Source: Hyphomicrobiales bacterium
Lineage (GTDB): Bacteria > Pseudomonadota > Alphaproteobacteria > Rhizobiales > Rhizobiaceae
DNA length: 64,000 nucleotides
Direction of reading: 5' to 3'
NCBI GenBank assembly: GCA_900466875.1
Contig: UBNQ01000009.1
Span: forward strand, 62,001-126,000
Shown: piece after piece, positions 46,930-55,510 of the stretch
Position numbering within the stretch: the first letter of the stretch is position 1
How the letters are laid out: every line of letters starts with the position of its first letter
Notes under the pieces: model-generated
Databases searched by the model: none
Told to the model about the DNA's origin: nothing
What the model saw: the letters and a program-made list of their open reading frames with translations, nothing else
Program-made: the position numbers and the translations under genes

Positions 46930-47654
46930 CGCACCATGTCGGCAAGCTCTTCGACGCTTCTGGCCGATGGCACATCCGGCAGGCGGGGGCGTTCGATCAC
47001 AATGACCTCGATGCCGAGACGTCTGGCAGCGTCGATCTTGCCCATGCTGGAAATACCGCCGCTGTTCTTCGAGACGATGAGATCGATCCCATGCTGTTCA
47101 AGCAGCTGGATTTCGTCCGGTTCGGAGAACGGGCCACGTGCGGTGATGTAGGATGCGTTCGGCACCTTCAGCGGCGGTTCGACCGGATCAACGCTGCGCA
47201 CCAGATAGGAATGCTGCGGCATCGCTTCGAAAGGCAGAAGTTCCTGGCGTCCGAGTGTCAGAAAGACCCGGCGCGGGGCGATATCGAGTGCTTCGACGGC
47301 GGCCGGAATATCGGTGACCTCCTGCCAGTGGTCGCCTTTCTGTCGCGACCAGGCCGGACGGCGAAGCGCCATAATATTCGTGCCCGTCAGTGCTGCCGCT
47401 TCGGCAGCGTTGCGGGAGATGTTTGCCGCAAACGGATGGGTCGCGTCGATCAGCAGGTCGATGCTTTCTTCGCGCAGGAATGCAGCAAGCCCCTCGACAC
47501 CGCCGAAACCGCCGATGCGGACAGGAACCGGCTGTTCGGCCGGGGCCTTGGTGCGTCCGGCAAGCGACAGCAGTATATCGTAATCGAGGCTGGTCGAAAG
47601 CTGCGCGGCGAGCGCCTTGGCTTCCGCCGTACCGCCCAGGATCAGAATCCGCAT
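46893..47654 (-). CDS. cobK: Precorrin-6A reductase
   Basis: CobK reduces precorrin-6A with NADPH. The 253-aa protein starts MRILILGGTAEAKALAAQL and shows IDLLIDATHPFAANISRNAA near 76-95, RRVFLTLGRQELLPF near 140 and IDLIVSKNSGGISSMGKIDAA near 200, all CobK hallmarks. It is the only cob gene on the minus strand. Its ATG (47652-47654 as CAT) nearly touches the cobL start, and its tail overlaps cobJ. The open frame further upstream lies inside cobL. Confidence 0.94.
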   Translation of the reverse strand: MRILILGGTAEAKALAAQLSTSLDYDILLSLAGRTKAPAEQPVPVRIGGFGGVEGLAAFLREESIDLLIDATHPFAANISRNAAEAAALTGTNIMALRRPAWSRQKGDHWQEVTDIPAAVEALDIAPRRVFLTLGRQELLPFEAMPQHSYLVRSVDPVEPPLKVPNASYITARGPFSEPDEIQLLEQHGIDLIVSKNSGGISSMGKIDAARRLGIEVIVIERPRLPDVPSARSVEELADMVRHWELSAKKRGE

Positions 47655-47658
47655 GAGG

Positions 47659-48924
47659 ATGGAGTGGGTCAAATTGCCTCCTGAATCAGAAAGAGAAGCT
47701 TTAAAGCAAAGCCGCTGGCTGTCCATTGTCGGGATCGGCGAGGACGGCGTGATGGGGTTGGGCGACAATGCCCGCGCCGCGATTGCGGGTGCTTCGATCG
47801 TTTTTGGCGGCAAGCGGCATCTCGAACTTGCGGCATCGCTGATAACAGGCGAGGCACGCCCATGGCCGGTACCCTTCGATGCGGCGATGCGCGATGTCGT
47901 GGCGATGACGGGACAAAAAGTCTGCGTGCTCGCTTCCGGCGATCCCTTCTTTTACGGCGTCGGTGTGACCCTGTCACGGCATGTCGGTTCTGACGAATTC
48001 GTCACCTATCCATCGCCTTCGGCCATTTCTCTGGCGGCCTCACGAATGGGTTGGGCGCTGCAGGACATCGAAACCGTTTCGCTGCACGGCCGGCCGCTCG
48101 ACCTGATCCGACCGCTGCTGCATCCCGGTCGGCGGATCATCGCGCTGACCTCGGACGAAAAAGGCCCGCGGGAACTGGCGAAACTGCTGACGGAAAGCGG
48201 ATTTGGCCGATCGGGGATGATGGTTCTGGAAGCCTTAGGTGGCGAGGCCGAGCGCATACGCACCTGCAGTGCCGGCGAATTTGCGCTGCTGGATATCAAT
48301 GTCCTCAATGTCGTCGCAGTCGAGGTGATAGCGGATGCCAATGCCCGCATCCTGCCGCTTGGTTTCGGGGTGGACGACTCTCTGTTCGAACATGACGGGC
48401 AGATCACCAAGCGGGAGATCCGGGCGCTGACCCTGTCGGCGCTCAGCCCTCGACGAGGTGAACTTCTCTGGGATATAGGCGCCGGTTCCGGTTCGATCGG
48501 TATCGAATGGATGCTGGCCGACCCGTCGATGAAGGCGATCGCCATCGAGGCCCATCCCGAGCGCGCCGCTCGCATCAGACGCAATGCGACAAGATTCGGT
48601 GTGCCCGGACTGGTTCTGATCGAAGGCGAGGCACCGGCAGCGCTGAATGGCCTTCCTCAGCCGGATACGATCTTTATCGGCGGCGGGGGCAGTGAACCGG
48701 GTGTCTTCGACGCAGCCGTCGAGGCGCTGAAGCCCGGCAGTCGGCTGGTCGCCAATGCGGTGACTCTGGAAATGGAAGCCGTGCTGCTGTCGGCACAGGC
48801 AAAACTCGGCGGCAGCCTGATCCGCCTCGAGGTTTCGCGCGCAGCACCGGTGGGATCGATGCAGGGCTGGAAGCCGGCCATGCCGGTTACGCAATGGACA
48901 TGGACAAAAGGAATGCAATCATGA
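47659..48924 (+). CDS. cobL: Precorrin-6Y C5,15-methyltransferase (decarboxylating)
   Basis: A bifunctional fusion. The N-terminal CbiE-like methylase (SIVGIGEDGVMGLGDNARAA near 22; ASGDPFFYGVGVTL near 96) adds methyls. The C-terminal CbiT-like domain (WDIGAGSGSIGIEWM near 273) methylates C15 and decarboxylates. The product is about 421 aa. The start is uncertain: ATG 47659 has almost no spacing to its GAGG, while an in-frame TTG at 47674 has GGAG 9 nt upstream and may be the true start. It is divergent from cobK with no promoter space, and coupled to cobE by ATGA. Confidence 0.93.
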   Translation: MEWVKLPPESEREALKQSRWLSIVGIGEDGVMGLGDNARAAIAGASIVFGGKRHLELAASLITGEARPWPVPFDAAMRDVVAMTGQKVCVLASGDPFFYGVGVTLSRHVGSDEFVTYPSPSAISLAASRMGWALQDIETVSLHGRPLDLIRPLLHPGRRIIALTSDEKGPRELAKLLTESGFGRSGMMVLEALGGEAERIRTCSAGEFALLDINVLNVVAVEVIADANARILPLGFGVDDSLFEHDGQITKREIRALTLSALSPRRGELLWDIGAGSGSIGIEWMLADPSMKAIAIEAHPERAARIRRNATRFGVPGLVLIEGEAPAALNGLPQPDTIFIGGGGSEPGVFDAAVEALKPGSRLVANAVTLEMEAVLLSAQAKLGGSLIRLEVSRAAPVGSMQGWKPAMPVTQWTWTKGMQS

Positions 48925-49307
48925 TCGTGGCCGGTATGGGTTGCCGCAAGGGCAGCACGCGCGAGGAGCTTTTGTCTGCGCTTGATGCAGCCTGTATGGA
49001 AGCCGGAATTTCACGTGAATCCATTGCAGCCCTCGCAACCGGCGACATCAAGCGGGAGGAGCCCGGCATCCTGCAATTGGCGCAAACGCTCGGATTGCCG
49101 CTCCACATCATCACCGACATGGCATTGATGAACGCGGAACCGCGGACGAAAACCGTTTCCCGCCATAGCCTTGCCAAAACGCTGTCATCCAGCCTTTCGG
49201 AAGCGGCAGCGCTGGCTGCAGCCGGCGAGACGTCGGAAATCATCGTGCCAAGGCTGATATCGCAGGGTGCGACTTGCGCGCTTGCCGAAACGAAAGAACC
49301 TGCATGA
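48921..49307 (+). CDS. cobE: Cobalamin biosynthesis protein CobE (CbiG C-terminal-like)
   Basis: A 128-aa protein starting [21 protein letters not shown], which matches the small CobE/CbiG C-terminal domain. [20 protein letters not shown] is the second conserved block. Its biochemical role in the aerobic route is not settled. It overlaps cobL and cobM by 4 nt each. Confidence 0.9.
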   Translation: MIVAGMGCRKGSTREELLSALDAACMEAGISRESIAALATGDIKREEPGILQLAQTLGLPLHIITDMALMNAEPRTKTVSRHSLAKTLSSSLSEAAALAAAGETSEIIVPRLISQGATCALAETKEPA

Positions 49308-50101
49308 CCGTTCATTTCATCGGCGCCGGACCGGGCGCTGCGGACCTGATCACCGTGCGCGGCCGCGATATTCTCGCCCGCGCGCCGGTCTGCCTTTATG
49401 CCGGCTCGATCATGCCAAAAGAACTGCTCGACTGGTGCCCGAAGGATGCGCGGATTGTCGATACCGGCTCTCTGTCGCTGGACGAGATCGAAGCGGAATA
49501 TCTTGCCGCCCATAAGGCCGGCAAGGATGTCGCTCGGCTGCATTCCGGCGACCTTTCCGTCTGGAGCGCGGTTGCAGAGCAGATTCGCCGGCTGGAAAAA
49601 CACGGGATCGATTATACGCTGACGCCGGGCGTTCCTTCGTTTGCAGCGGCGGCGGCCGCCTTGAAGCGCGAACTGACCATTCCGGAAGTCGCGCAAAGCC
49701 TCGTGCTGACCCGTGTTTCCGGCCGTGCATCAAAAATGCCGGAAGGCGAAACGCTGAAGGCTTTCGGGGCAACGGGGGCAACGCTTGCGATCCATCTCGC
49801 CATCCATGCGCTTGGAAAAATCGTCGAGGACCTGACGCCGCTTTATGGTGCCGTTTGCCCGGTGGCGATCGTCGTGCGCGCCTCCTGGCCGGAAGAACGG
49901 ATCATCCGCGGAACGCTCGCCGATATCGAGGCGAAGCTGGCCGAAGAGCCGGCCGAACGCACGGCACTGATCTTTGTCGGCAAAGGACTTGGTGCATCCG
50001 ACTTCGTCGAGAGCCAGCTATACAATGCCGACTATGTGAGACGTTTTCGACCCGGATGGGATCAGTTCAGCAAGGATCAGACCGACAAGGGTTCGGAATG
50101 A
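49304..50101 (+). CDS. cobM: Precorrin-4 C11-methyltransferase
   Basis: CobM methylates precorrin-4 at C11. In the 265-aa tetrapyrrole methylase the first SAM loop is [20 protein letters not shown] at the start. [13 protein letters not shown] near 35, [19 protein letters not shown] near 78 and [12 protein letters not shown] near 109 identify CobM. The stop overlaps a small ORF start by 4 nt. Confidence 0.94.
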   Translation: MTVHFIGAGPGAADLITVRGRDILARAPVCLYAGSIMPKELLDWCPKDARIVDTGSLSLDEIEAEYLAAHKAGKDVARLHSGDLSVWSAVAEQIRRLEKHGIDYTLTPGVPSFAAAAAALKRELTIPEVAQSLVLTRVSGRASKMPEGETLKAFGATGATLAIHLAIHALGKIVEDLTPLYGAVCPVAIVVRASWPEERIIRGTLADIEAKLAEEPAERTALIFVGKGLGASDFVESQLYNADYVRRFRPGWDQFSKDQTDKGSE

Positions 50102-50379
50102 TCGGAGAGAGTAAATTCCGTTCTGCCAGCACCCTGACCGTTTCTTCGGTGCCGAGAACAGAGGCTGGAGGCTGTCGGGCGGGCAGCATCACATCGGCCA
50201 AGGCCAAAAATTCACCGCTCGTCCACGCAAGACAGGCAGCCTTGCCGACGCCTGTCGCACAGGTGCCCGTGGCCGATCAAAAAATGCAGGTTCTTGCTTT
50301 CTTCTTCAATGGCCGGTTCCATGGCCGTTTCTGCAGCCCGGTCGTCACCGGCCGGCAAAAGGTTTGTTTATGTCCGTGA
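50098..50379 (+). CDS. Unidentified small ORF between cobM and cobA
   Basis: A 93-aa reading frame that starts by ATGA overlap with cobM and runs 10 nt into cobA. It has no family I know and no signal peptide. It has two weakly hydrophobic stretches and four cysteines, three of them near the C terminus ([14 protein letters not shown]). Codon third positions are less GC-rich than in cobM or cobA, so it may be a decayed gene or a mere spacer rather than a protein. The 268-nt gap it fills is unusual in this tightly packed operon, and no B12 riboswitch was found in it. Confidence 0.35.
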   Translation: MIGESKFRSASTLTVSSVPRTEAGGCRAGSITSAKAKNSPLVHARQAALPTPVAQVPVADQKMQVLAFFFNGRFHGRFCSPVVTGRQKVCLCP

Positions 50380-51155
50380 ATGAGTTGTTCGAAACGATCG
50401 TCGAGGCCCCGGATTTTACGCCCGGCCATGTCTGGCTGGCTGGCGCAGGTCCCGGCCATCCGCGTTACCTGACGCTGGAAGTTGCCGACGCATTGGCGAA
50501 GGCGGATGTGATCGTCCATGATGCACTGGTGTCGGACGCAGTTCTGGCGCTGGCGAAAACGAAAGACCTGATCTTCGTCGGCAAGCGCGGCGGCAAACCG
50601 TCGGTCGCACAGGATGATATCACCGCCAGACTGATCGAACTGGCCAGGGCCGGCAAGCGTGTGTTGCGGCTGAAGGGCGGCGATCCCTTCATCTTCGGTC
50701 GCGGCGGCGAAGAGGCCGAGGCGCTGGTGAAGGAAAACATTCATTTCCGCGTGCTGCCCGGCATGACCTCGGCGCTGGCGGCGCTGGCTTCCGCCAACAT
50801 TCCCGCCACCATGCGCGGCATCAGCCGCTCGATCACGCTGGCAACGGGACACGCGGCCGGCACCCCGGGCGATCTCGACTGGAAGGCGCTGGCAAAAACC
50901 GGCGAGCCGATCGTCGTCTACATGGGCGTCAGCACGATCGGTACGATCGCCAAGCTGCTGATGGAAGGCGGATTGCCGGCAGACACGCCGGTCGCGGTGC
51001 TGATGGCTGCAACGACGCCGGACGAACGGTCGATGACGGCAACGCTTGCGACGGTCGAGGCCGAGGTTGCACGCCAGAATTTTGCCGCCCCGGCGCTGAT
51101 CGTCATCGGCAGGATCGTTTCCATGCAGGCCGTTCTCTCGGGCACCCAGTCATGA
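50370..51155 (+). CDS. cobA: Uroporphyrinogen-III C-methyltransferase
   Basis: CobA makes precorrin-2, the branch point to corrin and sirohaem. The 261-aa methylase has the SAM loop WLAGAGPGHPRYLTLEVADA near 23, VIVHDALVSDAVL near 49, VLRLKGGDPFIFGRGGEEAEAL near 96 and a VLPGMTSALAALASANIP segment near 128. ATG 50370 is preferred over an in-frame TTG 6 nt upstream. It overlaps cobB by 4 nt. Confidence 0.95.
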   Translation: MSVNELFETIVEAPDFTPGHVWLAGAGPGHPRYLTLEVADALAKADVIVHDALVSDAVLALAKTKDLIFVGKRGGKPSVAQDDITARLIELARAGKRVLRLKGGDPFIFGRGGEEAEALVKENIHFRVLPGMTSALAALASANIPATMRGISRSITLATGHAAGTPGDLDWKALAKTGEPIVVYMGVSTIGTIAKLLMEGGLPADTPVAVLMAATTPDERSMTATLATVEAEVARQNFAAPALIVIGRIVSMQAVLSGTQS

Positions 51156-52465
51156 CGGCCCGCGCACTCATCATCGGCGCGCCGCGCTCCGGCTCCGGCA
51201 AGACAAGTGTGACGATCGGCCTGCTCAGGGCATTCCAGCGACGTGGTGTAAAGGTCCGCGGCATCAAGACCGGCCCGGATTATATCGATCCCGGTTTTCA
51301 CGAGGCGGCGACCCGCCTGCCCGGCCTCAATCTCGACAGCTGGGCCATGGCGCCCGATCTGCTTCGCCATCTGGCGCGGGAACAGGCGGAAGGTGCCGAA
51401 CTGCTCCTGATCGAAAGCGCCATGGGCCTGTTCGACGGCATCGTCACCGAGCCGAACCGCTCCGGTGCGGCATCGGACCTTGCCCGGCTTTTCGGCCTGC
51501 CCGTGCTTCTGGTGCTCGACGTCTCGGGCCAGAGCCAGACCGCTGCAGCGATTGCCTGCGGCTTCATGAACTATGATCCGTCGGTAAAGATGGCCGCCTG
51601 CGTGCTCAATCGCGCCGGCAGCGAACGGCACAAGAAGCTGTCCGGCGACGCGATCGAGGCGCTTGGCCTGCCGGTCGTCGGCACCGTGCTGCGCGATCCG
51701 ACGCTGACACTGCCGGAACGGCATCTCGGCCTTGTTCAGGCCAGCGAGCACCCGGAAATGGATGCGCATATCGAACGGCTGGCGGATGCGATGGAGCGCT
51801 CGCTCGATCTCGACGCGATCTATGCGTCCGCCAAACCCTTCGATATTCCAAAAGGCTCGACGGAGAAGGCGCTTCCGCCGCCCGGTCAGCGGATTGCGCT
51901 GGCGGAAGACGCGGCCTTTACCTTCCTCTACCCGCATATCAAGCGCCAATGGCGGACCATGGGGGCGGAACTCGTGACCTTCTCTCCGCTTGCCGATGAA
52001 GCACCGCCGGCCGATTGCGACATCTGCTGGCTACCCGGCGGTTATCCCGAACTGCATCCCGGCAAGCTTGCCGCAGCCGGCAATTTCAAGGCGGGCTTGA
52101 AAGCCTTTGCCGAAACGAAACCCGTTCACGGCGAATGCGGTGGCTACATGGTGCTCGGCGAGGCCTTGGAAGATGCCGATGGCGTGACCCATGCCATGAC
52201 CGGGCTGCTGTCCCACGCAACCAGCTTCGCCAAGCGCAAGATGAATCTCGGCTATCGTCAGGCACGGCTTCTTGGCCCCTGTGCCATCGGCAAGGCGGGC
52301 GATGTGGTGCGTGGCCATGAATTTCATTATGCACGCGTCATCGACGCCGGAACCGACCAGCCTCTCGCCATGATTGCAGACGGTCGCGGCGTGGAAATAG
52401 GTCCTTCGGGTGGAAAACGAGGGTTTGTGACCGGCACGTTTTTCCATGCAATAGCGCGCGATTGA
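51152..52465 (+). CDS. cobB: Hydrogenobyrinic acid a,c-diamide synthase
   Basis: CobB amidates the a and c side chains using glutamine and ATP. In the 437-aa protein the N-terminal ATP-binding domain has IIGAPRSGSGKTSVTIGLL near 7 and IKTGPDYIDPGFHEAAT near 35. The C-terminal type 1 glutamine amidotransferase domain has WLPGGYPELHPGKLAA near 294 and the nucleophile Cys in VHGECGGYMVLGEAL near 328. It ends the visible cob block; cobF, cobNST, cobQ and cobalt genes are not in the window. Confidence 0.95.
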   Translation: MTARALIIGAPRSGSGKTSVTIGLLRAFQRRGVKVRGIKTGPDYIDPGFHEAATRLPGLNLDSWAMAPDLLRHLAREQAEGAELLLIESAMGLFDGIVTEPNRSGAASDLARLFGLPVLLVLDVSGQSQTAAAIACGFMNYDPSVKMAACVLNRAGSERHKKLSGDAIEALGLPVVGTVLRDPTLTLPERHLGLVQASEHPEMDAHIERLADAMERSLDLDAIYASAKPFDIPKGSTEKALPPPGQRIALAEDAAFTFLYPHIKRQWRTMGAELVTFSPLADEAPPADCDICWLPGGYPELHPGKLAAAGNFKAGLKAFAETKPVHGECGGYMVLGEALEDADGVTHAMTGLLSHATSFAKRKMNLGYRQARLLGPCAIGKAGDVVRGHEFHYARVIDAGTDQPLAMIADGRGVEIGPSGGKRGFVTGTFFHAIARD

Positions 52466-52820
52466 ACTGATCGGATGCCCGGCTTACGGGCGCCGAAATT
52501 TCGCAACCCATGGGAGGTTGCCAAATGTGTCGCAGAGACGGCACTTAATGTCGTAGCGAAGGCTCACCCGCGCGACACCGCGCCCTTACCATTCATCAAG
52601 CCTCAACGGGCCTTCGATCATCAGGCAGATTCCCCAAGGCAAACGAGCTCACTCAAGATGAGCCGGGGACTGCACAAGAAAGGAAGTTATGTCGGCGGCA
52701 ACCGAACCATTTCCCACGATCGACAGCATGAAACACACCCCTCCACGGAAGAGGAAACCGCAAGACGGGGTGGCGATGACAAGAACAGAACTCTGCATCG
52801 GATAAAGGGGAACAAGGGAA
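52466..52820 (+). other. 355-bp gap between cobB and the Tat-type binding protein
   Basis: The gap holds a small GCCCG/CGGGC hairpin (52477-52491), without a T-run, just after cobB. Its second half carries one short reading frame with a ribosome binding site (listed separately). No known riboswitch motif, repeat or tRNA was seen. The promoter of the downstream importer should lie here. Confidence 0.5.
52689..52805 (+). CDS. Possible 38-aa leader ORF ahead of the peptide importer
   Basis: ATG 52689 follows AAAGGAAG at usable spacing. The 38-codon frame ends 15 nt before the binding-protein ATG, which suits a translated leader or coupled small ORF. The product is basic (KRK, TRT) with no recognisable motif. 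Chance occurrence in a GC-rich gap cannot be excluded. Confidence 0.25.
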   Translation: MSAATEPFPTIDSMKHTPPRKRKPQDGVAMTRTELCIG

Positions 52821-54410
52821 ATGAACGACTTCACCAGATACCTTGCGGGCCGCGTGACGGCAGGCGGCATGAACCGCCGCGAATTCATCGGCCGCGCCAT
52901 GGCTGCCGGCCTGACGCTGACGGCAGCGGGCAATCTTTTCGCCACCAGTGCCGCAGCGCAAACGCCCAAGAAGGGCGGCAATCTGAAGCTTGGTCTTGAA
53001 GGTGGCGCGGCCACCGACAGCATTGATCCTGCCAAGGCCACTTCCCAGGTCATGTTTACCGCCGTGCGCACCTGGGGCGATACACTGGTGGAAGCCCATC
53101 CCGAGACGCGAGCACCGATCCCGTCACTGGCCGAATCCTGGTCACCGTCACCCGATGCGAAGACCTGGACCTTCAAGATCCGCAAGGGCGTGACCTTCCA
53201 CGACGGCAAGGAAATGACCGTCGATGACGTGGTCGCCACCCTGAATCGCCACAGCGACGCCAAGACCGAATCCGGCGCCGCCGGCATGCTGAAATCGATC
53301 AGCTCCATCGAAAATAAGGGCGGCGATCTCGTCGTCACGCTCGAAGCCGGCAATGCCGACTTGCCCGCGATCTTCACCGACTACCATCTCGTCATCCAGC
53401 CGAATGGCGGCGTGGACAATCCGACGGCCGGTATCGGCACCGGCGCATACAAGGTCAAGAGCTTCGAGCCCGGCGTTCGCATGACCTTCGAGAAGAATGC
53501 CAGTGACTGGCGCTCCGATCGCGGTTTCGTCGAGACGGTCGAGATCATCACCATGAACGACGCGACCGCCCGTATCGCCGCGCTCTCGTCCGGCCAGGTG
53601 CAGTTCATCAACCGTGTCGACCCGAAGACCGTGCCGCTGCTGACCCGCGCGCCGACGGTGCAGCTGCTGACGACGTCGGGTGGTGGCCACTACGTCTTCA
53701 TCATGCACTGTGACAAGGCGCCGTTCGACAACAAGGATCTCCGGATGGCGCTGAAATACGCGATCGACCGCGAGGAAATGGTCAAGCGCATCCTTGGTGG
53801 TTACGGCAAGGTCGGCAACGATTTCCCGATCAACGACACCTATGCGCTCTTCCCTGAAGGCATCGAGCAGCGCGCTTACGATCCCGACAAGGCAAAATTC
53901 CACTACCAGAAATCCGGCCACAGCGGGTCCGTTCTGCTGCGCACGTCGGAAGTCGCCTTCCCCGGCGCCGTCGATGCTTCTGTCCTCTTCCAGCAGAGCG
54001 CCAAGAAGGCGGGTATCGACATCGAGATCAAGCGTGAGCCGGGTGACGGCTACTGGTCGAATGTGTGGAACGTCCAGCCCTTCTCTGCCTCCTATTGGGG
54101 CAGCCGCGCAACCCAGGACCAGTTCTATTCCGGCGCCTATCTTTCGACCGCCGACTGGAACGACACCCGCTTCAAGAATGAGACCTTCGACAAGCTTTTG
54201 ATCTCCGCCCGTGGCGAACTGGACGAGGCCAAGCGCCGCGAGATGTATCGTGAAATGGCGATGCTGGTGCGCGACGAGGGCGGCACGATCCTGCCGATGT
54301 TCAATGACTTCGTGAACGCCGGTTCCAAGAAGCTGATGGGCTACGTCAACGACATCGGCAACGACATGTCGAACGGTTACGTCGCCACCCGCGTCTGGCT
54401 CGATAGCTGA
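52821..54410 (+). CDS. Tat-exported family 5 ABC transporter binding protein
   Basis: A 529-aa periplasmic binding protein. The N terminus has a twin-arginine motif (NRREFIGRAMAAG, arginines near residue 20) followed by a hydrophobic stretch and AAA-QTPKK, suggesting Tat export, as seen for several dipeptide-type binding proteins. SBP_bac_5 landmarks include AESWSPSPDAKTWTFKIRKG near 98-117, KEMTVDDVVATLNRH near 130 and DNKDLRMALKYAIDREEMV near 302. The ligand is unknown, likely a peptide. It heads an operon of two permeases, an ATPase and a hydrolase. Confidence 0.9.
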   Translation: MNDFTRYLAGRVTAGGMNRREFIGRAMAAGLTLTAAGNLFATSAAAQTPKKGGNLKLGLEGGAATDSIDPAKATSQVMFTAVRTWGDTLVEAHPETRAPIPSLAESWSPSPDAKTWTFKIRKGVTFHDGKEMTVDDVVATLNRHSDAKTESGAAGMLKSISSIENKGGDLVVTLEAGNADLPAIFTDYHLVIQPNGGVDNPTAGIGTGAYKVKSFEPGVRMTFEKNASDWRSDRGFVETVEIITMNDATARIAALSSGQVQFINRVDPKTVPLLTRAPTVQLLTTSGGGHYVFIMHCDKAPFDNKDLRMALKYAIDREEMVKRILGGYGKVGNDFPINDTYALFPEGIEQRAYDPDKAKFHYQKSGHSGSVLLRTSEVAFPGAVDASVLFQQSAKKAGIDIEIKREPGDGYWSNVWNVQPFSASYWGSRATQDQFYSGAYLSTADWNDTRFKNETFDKLLISARGELDEAKRREMYREMAMLVRDEGGTILPMFNDFVNAGSKKLMGYVNDIGNDMSNGYVATRVWLDS

Positions 54411-54445
54411 TCTTGAAATGAGCTTTTCGGCTCACCGATGAAATG

Positions 54446-54469
54446 GACCGCAGGAATGATCCTGCGGTC
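54446..54469 (+). terminator. Intercistronic hairpin after the binding-protein gene
   Basis: GACCGCAGGA and TCCTGCGGTC form a perfect 10-bp stem with loop ATGA and no T-run, in the 92-bp gap before the first permease. It probably stabilises the binding-protein transcript or attenuates readthrough, like the phnD-phnE1 hairpin. Confidence 0.68.
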
Positions 54470-54502
54470 TCACCCTTCATTTCGGAAACGGGATCACGCC
54501 AG

Positions 54503-55510
54503 ATGTCAAATTCCGCAGAGGCCGGCGGCACGCCTGCCCGCAGCCTGAGGGAACGGTTTCCGTTACTCGCCCTCATCTTCGAGCGTTTTCTCCTCTCGCT
54601 CCTTCTTCTCTTTGCCGTATCCGTGCTGATCTTTGCCGGTGTGGAAGCCCTTCCCGGCGATTTCGCCTCGACCTATCTCGGTCAATCGGCAACGCCGGAA
54701 ACCATTGCCAATATCCGCGCCGAACTCGGCCTCGATCGCCCCGTCATCACGCGGTATTTCGACTGGCTCGGCGGTGTGGTCCAGGGGGATTTCGGCACCT
54801 CCTGGGCAAGCCGAAACTCGGTTTCCGAACAGGTCGGCAACCGGTTGGGTAACTCGCTGTTTCTTGCAGGTTTTGCCGCCATCATCGCCGTTCCGCTGGC
54901 GATCTGTCTCGGCATGCTCTCCGTCCATTTCCGCGACCGGATGCCGGACAAGATCATCAATGTCATTTCGCTTGCAGCAATCTCGCTGCCGGAATTCTTC
55001 ATCGGCTACCTGCTGATCCTCTATTTCGCCGTCAATTTCGGCATCGCGACGTTCCCGGCAACGGTCTATCAGGGCATGGGCTTTTTTGAGCGAATCCAGA
55101 CGATCGCCCTGCCGACGGCGACGCTGGTTCTCGTCGTTCTCGCCCATATGATGCGCATGACCCGCGCCGCGATCCTATCCGTCATGTCTTCCGCCTATAT
55201 GGAAACCGCCGAGCTGAAAGGGCTTTCCAGCTGGCGGGCGATCGTCAAGCACGCCGCCCCCAACGCGCTCGCACCGATCATCAATGTCGTAGCGCTCAAC
55301 CTCGCCTATCTGGTGGTCGGCGTTGTCGTGGTGGAAGTCGTCTTCGTTTATCCCGGCATGGGCCAGTACATGGTCGATGCGGTGACGGTGCGCGACATGC
55401 CGGTGGTGCAGGCCTGCGGTTTGATCTTTGCCGCGGTCTATATCCTGCTCAACATGCTGGCCGACATTCTCGCGATCGTCGCCAATCCGAGACTGAGGCA
55501 TCCGCGATGA
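54503..55510 (+). CDS. ABC transporter permease, DppB type
   Basis: A 335-aa permease. After a short cytoplasmic tail, helix 1 (LLLLFAVSVLIFAGVEAL, near 35) is followed by the DppB periplasmic block (YLGQSATPETIANIRAELGL, then GDFGTSWASRNSVSEQV). The EAA-like loop YMETAELKGLSSWRAIVKHA lies near 232. ATG 54503 is used, and the upstream in-frame extension overlaps the hairpin. It overlaps the next permease by 4 nt. Confidence 0.92.
   Translation: MSNSAEAGGTPARSLRERFPLLALIFERFLLSLLLLFAVSVLIFAGVEALPGDFASTYLGQSATPETIANIRAELGLDRPVITRYFDWLGGVVQGDFGTSWASRNSVSEQVGNRLGNSLFLAGFAAIIAVPLAICLGMLSVHFRDRMPDKIINVISLAAISLPEFFIGYLLILYFAVNFGIATFPATVYQGMGFFERIQTIALPTATLVLVVLAHMMRMTRAAILSVMSSAYMETAELKGLSSWRAIVKHAAPNALAPIINVVALNLAYLVVGVVVVEVVFVYPGMGQYMVDAVTVRDMPVVQACGLIFAAVYILLNMLADILAIVANPRLRHPR

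Noticed and set aside
52466..52688. Riboswitch ahead of the Tat-type importer
   Set aside because: The region has several short stems but no known consensus (no B12-box, no glycine or SAM type core).
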